Shown: positions 1-10,700 of the stretch, in pieces | Position numbering within the stretch: the first letter of the stretch is position 1 | Layout: every line of letters starts with the position of its first letter | NCBI RefSeq assembly: GCF_014066305.1 | Contig: NW_023501043.1 | Span: 1,240,001-1,304,000 of the forward strand | Source of the DNA: Letharia columbiana | Lineage: Eukaryota; Ascomycota; Lecanoromycetes; Lecanorales; Parmeliaceae | DNA: 64,000 nt | Direction: 5' to 3' | The notes under the pieces: model-generated | Database searches by the model: none | Seen by the model: the letters and a program-made list of their open reading frames with translations, nothing else | Told to the model about the DNA's origin: nothing | Translations under genes and position numbers: made by a program

Positions 1-1641
1 CTGCGATTGGGCGACGGGGAGAAAAAATGATGGGACTACCTACAGATACAAGGTCACGGACTGCGGACAAACAACCTGCAAATATTCGACGGCATACGTG
101 CCGCCGAAATAAAAGTAATGGGCAGTGAGTGGGCTCTTCGGCAGCACCGATACTATTCACTACGGGTGCTTGGGCATAGAGCTACCTCGGCCTAGCGGCC
201 TCTTTGCATTCCATCTACTCGTGTAGCAAATGACGCCGGACATTCGTTCTACTCCTTCAATATGGGACTTTGGGCATTCTTTTTCTTTTCAAACATAGGA
301 CTCTAGGTATGCCTTCTCCTACTTCAACATAGGACTCTAGGCATTCCTTCTTCGGCTTCAACATGCATGCGACTCTATGTACTCAGCTTTAGCATTAGTC
401 GACACCTAGTCATTTAACATGACTGATAACTCGCAACTTGAGCCCAAAATGTCGCCATGAATGATAGTGTATACTATATGGCCTGCTCAGTGGGTTGGGT
501 ACACTCGTGATATCACCTCCTCTCTCAACAAGGTATGTCAGCATGCCTGTAACCTATGCTCGTGGCGCATGCCTGTAGTCTTGCTGAGCGCCGTGTGCAG
601 TACCCCCGTCGCCGAGATGTTGGAGACTTGACTGCCCCATTCCCCAAGCTCTTGTCTAATCGTGTAGAATCGAATGTAAAGCAACGCATACAATCGGTGT
701 AGAATCGCAAAGCCTCTTGGAGTAGGTTCGCTATGTGGATTGCTGAATACCGTAGTAACATGCTCACTCATTTTCGTCGCCATTCTAGTAGGCTTATCTA
801 GAGTGCTATGAAGGTTGGAATGGAGAGGTCGAAGCGGGGTTAAGAGGTAGAAGTGTGGTAAGAGGTGAAGCAGAGTTCGGGCTTCACAGCGAATGTATTG
901 TAGGCGGATTTCAGCGTTCGATGTGGGTGTAAAGAGTCCTCTCCTTGCAGGTCTGTTGGATCAGCTGTTTCGGCCGCTATCCGCCTCGCGATTCCTCCAG
1001 TGGTCTCGTCCTCTTGTATAGTGTCCTTGCTGGAGTTTCACTCAGTGGTCTCGTCCCGTGTGACGTCCTTATTGACTAGGTGCTTCCGACTGGTTACGTA
1101 GTTTACCGGCTTCCATTATCTCTTGGAACGTAATGGGTCGTCCTCACACTAACCTTAAAACCACTGTATTGTTTTGGCTCTGCTCACAGCTATGGCGAGT
1201 TGTAGGCAGTAGTAGTAGGTTCTTTTAGCTAGGGCTACTCACTGAGTATACTGAGTAGATGGGGGGCCGTTAGGTTTGTCCCTTGCGACCCCGGCCGGTA
1301 CAAGGTGAATGACTTGACTGATATCCTATAATTAACGGATCTTCATTTTGTTATCAGGATCGTGTCATGAATAATAGCTATGGTGAATATAGTAACTATG
1401 GTAGCTGTAGACGAGGAGAATAATCATGAGGAAAGAAAGGTGAAATCGCCTTAGGAAGACTTTATATTAAGGCTGGCCAGAGTATAAGTTAGGTAGCCCT
1501 ATACACTATGGCCTACTCAGTGGCCTTGGAGGTTCATTCTGAGAACTCCGGATTTGCAATTTGACCCTCATGATCGCTGTCCTAAAATGCCTTCCAACCT
1601 ATGCCCCGAGCCGTTCTCGCTTTTACACCTCTCAACATGAA
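1..1641. other. GC-normal region without a recognisable gene
   Basis: I find no convincing coding region here. The open frames between about 525 and 783 on the minus strand overlap one another, lack an ATG at their 5' ends or any family motif, and look like chance. The stretch contains a short tandem repeat (255-395). It also holds two similar blocks near 451-515 and 1366-1540 that share a TGTC-ATGAAT start and a later 'ggcctRctcagtgg' string. These may be remnants of one dispersed repeat or LTR, but I cannot define ends. Confidence 0.4.
255..395. repeat. Imperfect tandem repeat, about 36-bp unit, 3-4 copies
   Basis: Successive units begin 'caatatgggactttggg', 'caaacataggactctagg', 'caacataggactctagg' and 'caacatgcatgcgactctatg'. 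Each is followed by a pyrimidine-rich spacer containing 'cttct' or 'ttctttt'. The period drifts between about 34 and 38 bases, so it is degenerate and old. No coding frame crosses it. Confidence 0.6.
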
Positions 1642-2394
1642 TCAAGCATCTTTGAGAAAGTTCTTGTAGAGCTGCATCAATCCAAAGTCATCATTCTTTC
1701 GCACCGAAATCCCAGTGATCGAACCATTTGTCCACCCGGGTGTGCCGATACCGAACGATAAATCACCCTCCCTCTGACATGAATCGAAGTCGATAATGAT
1801 CGGCACGTCCTCCTTGTCCAGCATGATATTTGCGGGGTTAATATCATTGTGATTCAAACCTAGATCGTGAAGATGATCAAGGCCGTTTTTGACGCCTTTC
1901 AAACATGAACGGAGGTTCAAAGGTCGATTGCTGTCTCTCAAACGGTCTGATAAGGTTTCTTTGTATCTGACGAAGCAAAGACCGGTGACAAGGCCTTCAT
2001 CACGGACGCAGCCTAGATACGAGGCAATATGTGGATGTGGATGACGGCGCAGTATCTCGCACATGTGCGCCTCGTGAAGTAATATTTCGCGAGGTTTAGG
2101 ACCTGTTTCTGAGCCCAATCCGATTAATGAGGGCTTTTTGAGAAATGTGTCATTTGGTAGTGGGTGGGGCGCAAGCGTGAGATGGTCCGTGAATGGAGGC
2201 CAAAGATCTTCTTTTGGAATGGGAATCAGAGGGCAATCGAGTTGTTCGGCGTCGATGTCCAGAGAGATAGTAAATTCGAGTTGACTCTGTGCTTTGAACA
2301 CCTCGGTGCCCTGTGAAAGTACGATAGAATAATGATCGAAGGTCCAGTCATCTCCATCTTCCCTGTAAGCCTGGAGACATTGGATAATCTTCAT
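1642..2394 (-). CDS. Small protein-kinase-like protein
   Basis: This is an intronless 250-residue protein with an ATG start and the core of a eukaryotic protein-kinase fold. The catalytic loop reads HNDINPAN (residues 182-189), with Asp184 as the expected catalytic base and Asn189 for metal binding. The DFG position is DFD (202-204), and GTPGW (217-221) sits where the activation segment ends. A candidate helix-C region is at about 105-115 and a candidate ATP-binding lysine at 86-87. No clear glycine-rich loop is visible, and the C-lobe is short, ending about 45 residues after DFD. It resembles the small orphan kinases common in accessory regions of ascomycete genomes, whose substrates are unknown. 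With HND for HRD and DFD for DFG, activity is uncertain; it may be a pseudokinase or a truncated paralogue. The frame is clean, with no RIP-type stops. Confidence 0.75.
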   Translation of the reverse strand: MKIIQCLQAYREDGDDWTFDHYSIVLSQGTEVFKAQSQLEFTISLDIDAEQLDCPLIPIPKEDLWPPFTDHLTLAPHPLPNDTFLKKPSLIGLGSETGPKPREILLHEAHMCEILRRHPHPHIASYLGCVRDEGLVTGLCFVRYKETLSDRLRDSNRPLNLRSCLKGVKNGLDHLHDLGLNHNDINPANIMLDKEDVPIIIDFDSCQREGDLSFGIGTPGWTNGSITGISVRKNDDFGLMQLYKNFLKDA

Positions 2395-2798
2395 GATGCG
2401 CTGAGAAGGTGTAAGTATTGAACATTCGCCAAGAGGAGAAGGGGAGGCAGTGTACCATCTTTGGAATTAGGGCACAATTGTTTTTCAACTGCAGAAGCGT
2501 GATTTGTAGAGTATGATGTGAATCTAGGCAGCTTGAGCTAGCGACACGACTTGGGTATCTGAAGAATACGCTGAAGTGGTCACAGATGATGTGTATTATG
2601 TGTATCACGTATCATGTATAATAGGGTTTCATGCGGCCTTGTTACCAAAAATTAATACCAGGACGCTGGTTACCTAGGAATAAAAGGCTTTTCGAGTCGC
2701 TGAATGAAGATGTTGTTAGGACTGTACCAAGGTTGGAACATAGAATCATGGTTAATGAGGATATTAATGATGAGAAAGGAAGTACAGTGCAAGCGCAC
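2395..2798. other. Intergenic stretch upstream of the kinase-like gene
   Basis: No coding sequence is supported. About 200 bases upstream of the kinase start lie several 'tgtgtatta/tgtatcacgtatcatgtata' AT-rich strings (2588-2620). On the minus strand these could serve as promoter elements, but I see no decisive motif. Confidence 0.3.
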
Positions 2799-2880
2799 GA
2801 GGGTCGGGGACAAAAGTCGTTGGACACTTTGGTAGGGCTTAGCGGGGATCGGTGTCCAACGACTTTTGTCCCCGACCCTC
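2799..2880. repeat. Perfect 29-bp inverted repeat with a 24-base loop
   Basis: Bases 2799-2827 (starting gagggtcgggg) are the exact reverse complement of 2852-2880, with 2828-2851 as the loop. All 29 pairs match, including a GC-rich base segment, so a transcript would form a very stable hairpin of microRNA-precursor size. An open frame spans it on both strands, as expected from a palindrome and not evidence for coding. Flanking bases show no clear target duplication, so I cannot say it is a transposon. It could be the tip of a foldback element, a small-RNA precursor or a recombination scar. Confidence 0.85.
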
Positions 2881-3151
2881 GGCAGGTAGAGATAGGGGTG
2901 CGCCAAGGCACGCTAGGCTAATGGCCACTTTGTTTGGAAAGTTAGTAATGGTCTTAGACGAAATTTTAGGCAGTCGTCACGGAATACGCTTAGCATTTTC
3001 TCATCTCTAAGGGCAGCTAGCCTTCAAGTTCTGCGAGTCAACCAAGGTAAATACTTGTGCCTCAAGCTTCAAGGTATGAAGACTTCCGTATCTTATATCG
3101 TAGATTCAGCGACCGCAGGCAGCGGATGATGAGCTCCGCTAGGGGACCGCC

Positions 3152-3980
3152 ATGCAAGCTTCGCACCTGGACGTTCGCCAGGGAGGACCGCACTTTGGAA
3201 ATACCAATGCTCTCAATAGTCAGATCTTTCAGGGCAATTTCTATGGACTCACCATCAGTTAGAGACCCACCAATACAGATAGAACACAAGCTGATAATGC
3301 TCAGATCCCACGGCTGCTGCCCAGATCCCTCCAAGCACCTATGGAGGCCGCTATTCCCATTCGTCCCTCCGACCGGTCCCCAACTACGTCTGGCGACCAC
3401 GGTTGCACCAGAAGATCAAAGAGCAGTTACGCGACCTCAAGGATGACAGGGTGGAAGACGTGCGGATCCTGGTGGTGTGGGGGCTCGGTGGAGCGGGCAA
3501 ACCGCAGCTAGTGCTGAATTATATCCGCGAATATCGACAGGACTACATTATGGTGTTCTGGATTGAAGCTGGATCGAAAGAGTCGATCGAACGCGAGTCA
3601 AAGGGCTGAAGACCTATGAAAGTTGCGCGACCGATATCCTCTATATGGTGTAGTGCCAGAGCTGGCTGATATTGATGTTTGATGACAGCACAAATGTCCT
3701 CCGCTTTGTATGATGGGATCCAACGCTGGCAGAAGGCAATGTCCTCCCAAGCTTCGAGGGGCAAGGATGGTACAGGACTCAGGAGATTCTGCGAAGATTT
3801 TTCATATAGCTGGAATACAACTCAACAATCTCACCACACCTCTGGAAATGGGATCTCACCTGTATTGGTTCCAATTCCTGAGGAAGATAGACATGATCAT
3901 CTCCAGGAGGGTATGTCATTACGTCGTCGCCCCGAACAAGAGCCGGGGCAAGCTGGAGCCGCTGATGATTTGGTTGGATC
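3152..3980 (+). pseudogene. Broken NLR-type (STAND) P-loop NTPase fragment
   Basis: Three frames each hold a piece of what looks like a fungal NLR. Frame A (from the ATG at 3152) gives a Gly/Asn-rich stretch with FQGNFYG, typical of the linker before the NTPase domain. Frame B (3403-3609) gives the Walker A region GLGGAGKPQ (3481-3507) followed by FWIEAGSKES. Frame C (from 3623) gives RDRYPLYGVVPELADID, which continues the same domain after a +1 shift. Intact NLRs act as intracellular sensors in nonself recognition. Here the Walker A Thr/Ser after Lys is Pro, the frame breaks at least twice, and no repeat domain follows. The pieces 3679-4048 may be decayed remains of the Walker B part. The NLR assignment rests on motif order and is moderately secure; the gene is clearly not functional as it stands. 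Confidence 0.55.
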
Positions 3981-4060
3981 GTAATAAGGTTCCAGCTTCC
4001 ACGAGCCTCTCCCTGGCGCACGGGATGCTGGTTCAGCATCATCCGTAGAGTACAGTTCCA

Positions 4061-4360
4061 GTATCCTTCTTCAAAAGCCTAGTCTACTGGTGCTAACAGC
4101 TTGATCCTAGTATTATCACAATCCACGGCGCACAAGATCGTGAAGAATGGAAACGATCAAATCTGGAGGATGATGGGAGATTAGAGAGTCAGCAAAGGAT
4201 CGGACTCGACGAGTCACTCGATATAGATCAAGATGTAGATCCACATGCCCGGGAAGACATTCACGCGGAAAGCTCAGCGGGTTATAAGAAGCTTAGAGGA
4301 TTAAGTCATCCAACGACGAAGTTGATTGGTCGCAATTTGAGCAGCATTCAAAAGATATGA
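4061..4360 (+). other. Possible intron plus terminal exon of unknown gene
   Basis: Bases 4061-4110 look like a fungal intron: a GTATCC donor, a branch-like TGCTAAC at 4091-4097 and a CCTAG acceptor. After it an open frame runs from 4112 to a TGA at 4358-4360. It gives about 82 hydrophilic, acidic residues beginning IITIHGAQDREEW. The opening recalls the strand-plus-turn start of some alpha/beta hydrolase folds, but no further family feature follows, so I do not assign one. It may belong to the broken NLR gene upstream or be an unrelated fragment. Confidence 0.3.
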
Positions 4361-5986
4361 GGAGAGTCAGTATCTGTCTAGCCTAAACAATTTTTTTAAA
4401 CACCCAATTAGAGCCGTAATCTCTAATGAGGTCTCTGCTCGGTATTTGTTTGAAGATAATTTTGGTCTATTATGCTTTTTGCCATCAGTCTTAGTATACT
4501 TCTGTAAGAGAGTTCACAGAAAATAAATGCGCAACCTAGCAAATGACTTCACTTAGGATTTCTCCTAATCTGACTACAGGAGCCCTCGTCGAGCATTAGA
4601 TGGCAATAGCGTATAACGGTATCGATCACTGCAAGACTTTGGATAAAAGCAAGCCCTTTGCCGAAATATAGTGGCGCTTTCTCATGTTTCCAACACACTA
4701 CTCTAATAGGCTTGCAATCGAATCGTTCTCATTGACGTCGAGAGGTACAAAGCTGCAACCCCCTCTGGTACCCAGCATCCATCAAGATCTGCGGACTTCG
4801 CGGTTGTGTAGGCTCAACCCCGCACGTACAACAGGCATACCGCAGATCTTATACATTTCTCTGCTCTGCTTCGCGATTCTGCCCAGACGACGTCCTTGGC
4901 GCCTATGGGACCAATCCCTCTCCTTGTCCTTCCGACGATGATCGGCAGCTGTCCTTGCATCTTCGCAATGTTTCTTTCAACCTGTATCAATTGCTTCTAG
5001 TCGGCTGGAATAATCTCCACTAGCATTAATCCCTAGGCAGTTCTCCCACGATCTCAACGTCTCACAAAGAGTATCGCGAGCCTTTGGCGTCAGGTGGATA
5101 CATTTATTTTTGCTCGTAATGTTCTAAAGAAGACTTGAATCAGCTCTAGATCTTCATACAGACAAGGAATGCTTACCTCAACACGTTTCAAGGGTATCAA
5201 GACATGGATCTCTCTGCTAGATGTGCTATGGAGCTTTGGGGAAGAGATACCGTAGGCGTAACAAGTGTAAGAAATCAAGCGATAGCCCAAAAGCTGACCA
5301 TATAGATATCCTCTTATGCTTCCAGATCACCTGTCTTGTTGTGCTCTGGCCCTTTCCGATGCCGGTGATGAGTAGATGGATAATTTGCAATGGCCGCAAT
5401 TCGGGTGACCGCTTTCGCATTGCTTCCAATTACCTCCACGCTACCTTCTGCCTCTTGATTTCGCACGTAGCGGTAATGGTGACCTACTAGAGCGCACTCA
5501 TGAGGCATTTCTGTGGGCTTGGAAGTACTCAGGGGATAAGCGGGTTTGCTTTTTCGTCGCAAGCGAAGCTGTTCTTGTAGAAGACGTTGTCACGGACCTC
5601 CCAAACCTCCTCGGATACGAGTGCCATTAGTGTTTTTAAGGCCACTGCGTGGTCATTAAAGGGTTCGAACATGGTGCGTGGGTATTAAGGTGCGCTGTTC
5701 TGCTTCTTTTCGACTCAACCTTTTTGACTCGGGGACCAGAATCGCGCGTCTCCCACGATGCTGAAACTGTTGAGATGTTGTTGGACCGTAATGGGGACAC
5801 TGGTCGTAGAATCTTGCTCTCCATGTCACATAGCTCGGAGAGCTCTTGATCATCAAAGTTTGGGGGGTGTATTATGGGCATAGACGATCCGGCTCTGTTG
5901 CTGAACCGGACCTGGAAAAAATCTCTTGGGCGCATTGAGGGGACGATACTCGATCTATAATTAATCTTCTTAATATAAAAGATTTC
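4361..5986. other. GC-normal region with decayed fragments only
   Basis: No intact gene is supported. On the plus strand at about 5752-5849 the frame reads DAETVEMLLDRNGDTGRR, which resembles a single ankyrin-type repeat as found at the C-terminus of fungal NLR proteins. That would fit the NLR fragment upstream, but one repeat is weak evidence. Other frames between 4684 and 5560 overlap on opposite strands without motifs. The region may be a decayed gene cluster cut short by the transposon-rich block that follows. Confidence 0.35.
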
Positions 5987-5988
5987 TA

Positions 5989-6454
5989 CGGAGGTTGCCA
6001 CCGAAAGTCCTGAACATACGCTAAAACCCTTGGCATTCTTGGTATTTCTAGCATTTTGGCAAATTTCTTGAATAGCTTCATAATCTACATACGATGTTTC
6101 ATATAATTACGTATGTACTGATTTGCTCGGTCAGCTGGATCATAGGGCCGCTTATCCCCTCCTTCACGGCCCTCCCGATACTCGTTACCGCCTCGTAAAC
6201 GAATAACTTCGGCAATATATCTAGGCATACGCTGCTATCGCTACTGTGCACACAGTAATATCGCAACTATATACCCCGTATATATACAGTAATATCGCTA
6301 CTATGTACTTCATATGCATACACTCCATATATATAGCATTGATGTCGCTACTATGCAAAGCATTGATATTTAAGATATTCAAGATATTTGCCAAGAATGC
6401 CAAGGGTTTTGAAGCCCTAACCCTAATGTTCAGGACTTTCGATGGCAACCTCCG
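5989..6454. mobile_element. Tc1/mariner-derived MITE, 466 bp
   Basis: The ends are inverted repeats: CGGAGGTTGCCACCGAAAGT at the left and the same with one change at the right, continuing to about 28 bp. They are flanked by a TA duplication (5987-5988 and 6455-6456). The left 230 bases are homologous to the 3' flank of the larger Tc1 element at 17575 (for example 'gggccg...tcacggcc...ctcgttac'), and the right 100 bases to its 5' flank, so this is an internal-deletion derivative of a sister family. The middle holds iterated 'tatgcactccatatatatagc'-like strings also present in the large element. Next to the right repeat is CCCTAACCCTAA, two telomere-type units. It has no transposase and would need one supplied in trans. 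Confidence 0.85.
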
Positions 6455-6456
6455 TA

Positions 6457-6919
6457 CTTTAAAATAATCGTTCTAGATTTAAATAATTATAATTCATTTA
6501 TAATTTAAAAACTAAGAACTATCGCTTAGACGCTTTTACTTTCTATTTAAAATAATATAAAATAAATCGAGATATATTATATCTAGTCGAAACTATCGAA
6601 GTCGCTATATAATTAATTAAATTATATTATCGCTAAGATCTCTAAAATATTATTAGCTTTTCTATATAAGATATATTAAATAAAAAAATAATACGCCTTT
6701 ATTTATATATTATAAATATTAAAGAGTTAGATAGCGAATATCTAGATTATATATTTATTTAATTATAAAATATTCGTAATAGAGATTAAAAGCTAATTAT
6801 CTTAGCTATCGCTAGAAAAAGCTAAAAGAAAATAATTTTAGTCTTAACGTTAACTACGTAATTCCCAGCTATTATTAATAAAGATATATCAATTAAAAAA
6901 GTAAAAATCTTAATCTCGA
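6457..6919. other. AT-rich, RIP-type sequence at the isochore edge
   Basis: Base composition drops sharply right after the MITE. The stretch is mostly A and T with scattered 'cgaaactatcgaagtcgct' islands, and CpA is nearly absent. This is the pattern left by RIP on an old repeat. I cannot identify the parent element. Confidence 0.6.
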
Positions 6920-7080
6920 AAGCGAAAGGTATGATATATTCCATGGGATATTCCATATCAAGTGATACCATACCGTACCCGGGTATGGTATGGGTAGGGT
7001 CGGATACCATACCATTTTTCTGGTATGGGTTCGGGATCTTGGCGGTATATCCCACGGTATCATAGCTACCACTATCATCT

Positions 7081-7230
7081 ACCATGACTGCCACTACCAT
7101 GGCTGCCACTACCATGGCTGCCCCTACCATGGCTGCCCCTACCATGGCTGCCCCTACCATGGCTGCCCCTACCATGGCTGCCCCTACCATGGCCGCCCCT
7201 ACCATAGCTACTACTACCATAACTACTACT
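7081..7230. repeat. 15-bp minisatellite, 10 units
   Basis: The unit is ACCATGGCTGCCCCT; there are ten consecutive copies of exactly 15 bases. The outer copies are variants (accatgactgccact, accataactactact), while six central copies are almost identical. This gradient is expected when unequal exchange homogenises the middle of an array. Confidence 0.95.
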
Positions 7231-7433
7231 ACCATGGCTATCATATGATAGTAGGCTATTTCAATAATAAATAGTGATAGCCATGATAGTGGTAGCTGTT
7301 AGAATGTCAGGTATGTGATGTGTAGAACGGACGGATCAATTCTCCAGAACCTCTCCGGGGCCAGGTTCTAAATATAGTACAAAATTAGGTAGCTGGAAAA
7401 CATGGTGGCTGGGATGCGCGGGGGCCACATTTC

Positions 7434-7540
7434 GATGGTAGGCATGGTAGTGGCAGGCATGGTAGTGGCAGGCATGATAGTGGCAGGCATGGTAGTGGCA
7501 GCCATAGTAGTGGCAGTCATGGTAGATGATAGTGGTAGCC
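7434..7540. repeat. Same 15-bp minisatellite, inverted, about 7 units
   Basis: The units read GGCATGGTAGTGGCA, the reverse complement of the ACCATG-CTGCCACT form in the left array. Orientation is opposite to 7081-7230, which makes the two arrays the stems of a foldback structure separated by about 200 bases. Confidence 0.9.
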
Positions 7541-7789
7541 ATGGTTGGCCAGAATGATGATCAGAATAGCTACTTATACTTCTAAATATAGAAATCTCAG
7601 TCGGGATATCCCATACATATACCATTCCATGGTATGATACCACAGATATACCATACCGTGGGATATCCCGCCAAGATCCCATACCATACCAGGTATGGGA
7701 TCATGCAAATCTCAATAACCCATACCATACCAGAGTATGGTATGGCAGGTCAATATCCCATACCATACCATACCTTTCCGGCTTCGCTG

Positions 7790-10700
7790 CGAAAGAAGAA
7801 AGAAATCTTAACGCGAGTACTTATCTTAAAGATAAAATATCTTAATAATAAATAAATAATCTTATAATTAATCTCGATCTCGATCTTAAACTCTAGTCGA
7901 GTTAATTTTAGAGAAGATAAATAGAGTTTTTAATTATTAAAATAGCTAATATAATTCTAATAATATAGTATTATATCTATATATAAGAAATAAATCTCTA
8001 TTATTATAATATTCTTAAATTATCTTAATATCTTTAATATTTATTAATTATTTAACTTCTCGATAAAATATTATTCGCTATTTCGAGTATTAATAGATAA
8101 TAAATCTTTATAAATAAAAATCTAAACTATATCGAGCTAATCTTAAAGCTTAGCGAGACTTCCCTTATATACTTAAATCTCTAATATATTATAAGAAATA
8201 TTTTAATAGCGAGAGTAAATATATATTAAGCTCTCTTATCGATTTTAATTTAATATTAAAATAATTAACCTCTAAATTTCTACTAAAATCGATATTTAAT
8301 AAAGATCTCTTTAATTTTTAAGCGCGTTTAATTTCGTCGATATTATCTATCTTAATTATTTCTTTAAGCTCTATTAATATATAAACTTTATTCTTAAATT
8401 TAGACTTTAATAAAGCGAGTTTATTTAATTTATTCTCTAACGAAGAGAGTTTATCGAGTCTTTAAATATTATATCTTTCGAGAAATCTAAAATCTCGATT
8501 TCTTTAAGTCGTCTTAATAATATTAATAAGCTTAAAAATATTTTTAATTATTAAATCTAAAAATAATAATTTAAAAATAAATTAAAGCTATTTAAATTAT
8601 AGCGCTATATCGAAAAAGATTATATAAAATTAATTATTAATATTACTATTATTAAATCTTAGATCGATAGCTAATTATAAATATAAGATTAAATCTATAT
8701 TATATTAAAATCGCGCTATAAAAAGAATTTATATTCTAAAATTAAAAATAAGATTAACGCTAAAGAAATCTAGAAGACTCTAAATAAGTTTAAATCTCGA
8801 GATTTAAATATTTTTAATTTTATATTTAGAAAAATAAATAATATTACTTTTATAAAGTATAATAATAATCTCTAATTCTATATTAATAGATTTATAAAGA
8901 TTCTAAATAAATTTAATAACTTATTCTTAAAACTAAAATTTAATAAGAATTAAAAGATCTATCGCTTTTATTTAAGCTTAAATTCTTTATATAATTTATA
9001 CTATAAATAATATAATTAAAATTATAATATCTTTAAAAATAATAATATTATAAAATTCGATCTAAATTATATAATTATTTAATTTATTAATATTATAATT
9101 AATTTTATTAACTCGATTAGTATTAAAGCTTATATACTAATTACGCTAATTAATAAATTCTTTATATATAACTTATAGAGTATTATTATATTAATTATTA
9201 TTAGCGAAGCTATTAAATATAAAATTTAATAAAAAATCTATATTAATAACTCTTATATTTATATTTAAATTTATAAATATTATAAATATTATAAAAAGAA
9301 CTAATATAATAATATCGAATATATTATTCTATATTTTAAATTTAAGAAATAAAATAATAATAATAATAGAGAAGATTATAATAATCGCGAAGATCGCGAT
9401 AATTATAATAATAAAGATAATAATAAAGATAATAATAATAATAATTTCTTTAACTTAAATAATAAAGATAAAAATATTTAAAATAATAAATTTACTATTA
9501 ATTATTAGCTTAGTAGTATTAAGATTATTATTATATATATCTAATTAGCGATAGTATATAGTTTTATAATATATATTAATCTTAATTTAAAAAATACTAT
9601 ATATCTTATTACTAATTCTTAATTCTTATAGAATTAAATTTATTATTTCTTTATTAAAAAGAGCTTAAAGACTATAGCTTAAACTTCTTCGATATTTATA
9701 ACTATTATATTATTATATTTATAATTTATTAATAATATCTATACTTAATATATTACTTATAACTTCTTAATCTTTTAAATCTTTATTTTATTTAAATTAT
9801 ATTATTTAATTAATAAAGTTAATAATTTAGTTATAGCTATCGACTTTAAATATATTAAGCTTAAATATAAAAATCTTAAAAGTAAATAAATTCTATATAT
9901 AAAAGATATCTAGTATATCTTTAATAATAATTTTAATCTAATTTCTTAAAAGTAATTCGAGAATTAAAATTATTCGCTTTAATTTATATTTAAGAATATT
10001 AAAGTAAAGAAGTATAATATTATTTTTAGATACTAGCGTAATTATTTTTATATATTAAATATATAAATAAAGACTTTTATATACTTAGTAATTATTAATA
10101 AAAATATTTCTATCTATAATAAGTTTACTATATCTATATCTATATCTAAATCTAAATTCTTATTCTTATTCGCTAATACTCTAGATTCTTAAATTAATAA
10201 AAAAACTTTATATATATAATACGCTTATTATAATTACTTAAGATATTAGAATCTAAAGAAATTAGCTAAAATATATATTAAAATAAATTTATTTATTTTA
10301 CTCTCTAAAAACGCGTATAAATTATATAATATTATTAATATAAAAGTTAAATTATATAAGTATTATATAACGCTAAGCCGCTAAGAGAATAATCTAATTT
10401 ATAATAATCTCTAAAAGTCTTTCTCTATTTCTTATAATAATTATAAATAAATAATAATTTTTCTAGATAATAAAATACTTTATTTCGCTATATTCTTACT
10501 TTCTAATAAAAATAATTCTATAATTTTTATAATTTTTAAGTCTTTTCTAAATTAAGTTAAATATAAAAATTATATTTATATTAGATTTTATAGCGATTAT
10601 AGTTTTAAGTATAATAATTATAATATATATATTTTTTAACTTATTAAAGAAATTATCTAAAAAGATATTATATCTAATAATCTCTAAATAAATAATAAAT

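Larger units (their letters stand above)
6920..7785. mobile_element. Foldback-type element with inverted minisatellite arms
   Basis: The left arm begins near 6926 (GGTATGATATATTCC) and the right arm ends near 7777. Read in reverse, the right arm shares AAAGGTATGGTATGG and an inner block matching TATGGGatcttggcggg / gatcttggcggtatatccc, so the two arms pair imperfectly. Inside each arm is an array of the same 15-bp minisatellite in opposite orientation (7081-7230 and 7434-7540), so most of the element is one large palindrome. There is no transposase; the Met/Val/Gly/Ala frame at 6822-7244 is just the minisatellite read through. A RIP-mutated relative of the left arm lies at 56585-56779, which shows this is a dispersed family. 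The exact ends are uncertain by about 10 bases. Confidence 0.65.

Noticed and set aside
451..1540. Possible LTR pair in the first 1.6 kb
   Set aside because: The two blocks share only short strings with differing spacing; I could not define ends, duplication or interior.
2631..2921. Overlapping frames of 78-96 residues on both strands
   Set aside because: They span the perfect hairpin, which makes both strands look alike; no motif or codon evidence.
6822..7274. Open frames with MVGAA or HYHGCP repeats
   Set aside because: These are the 15-bp minisatellite read on either strand; the period is a multiple of three so stops are avoided by chance.
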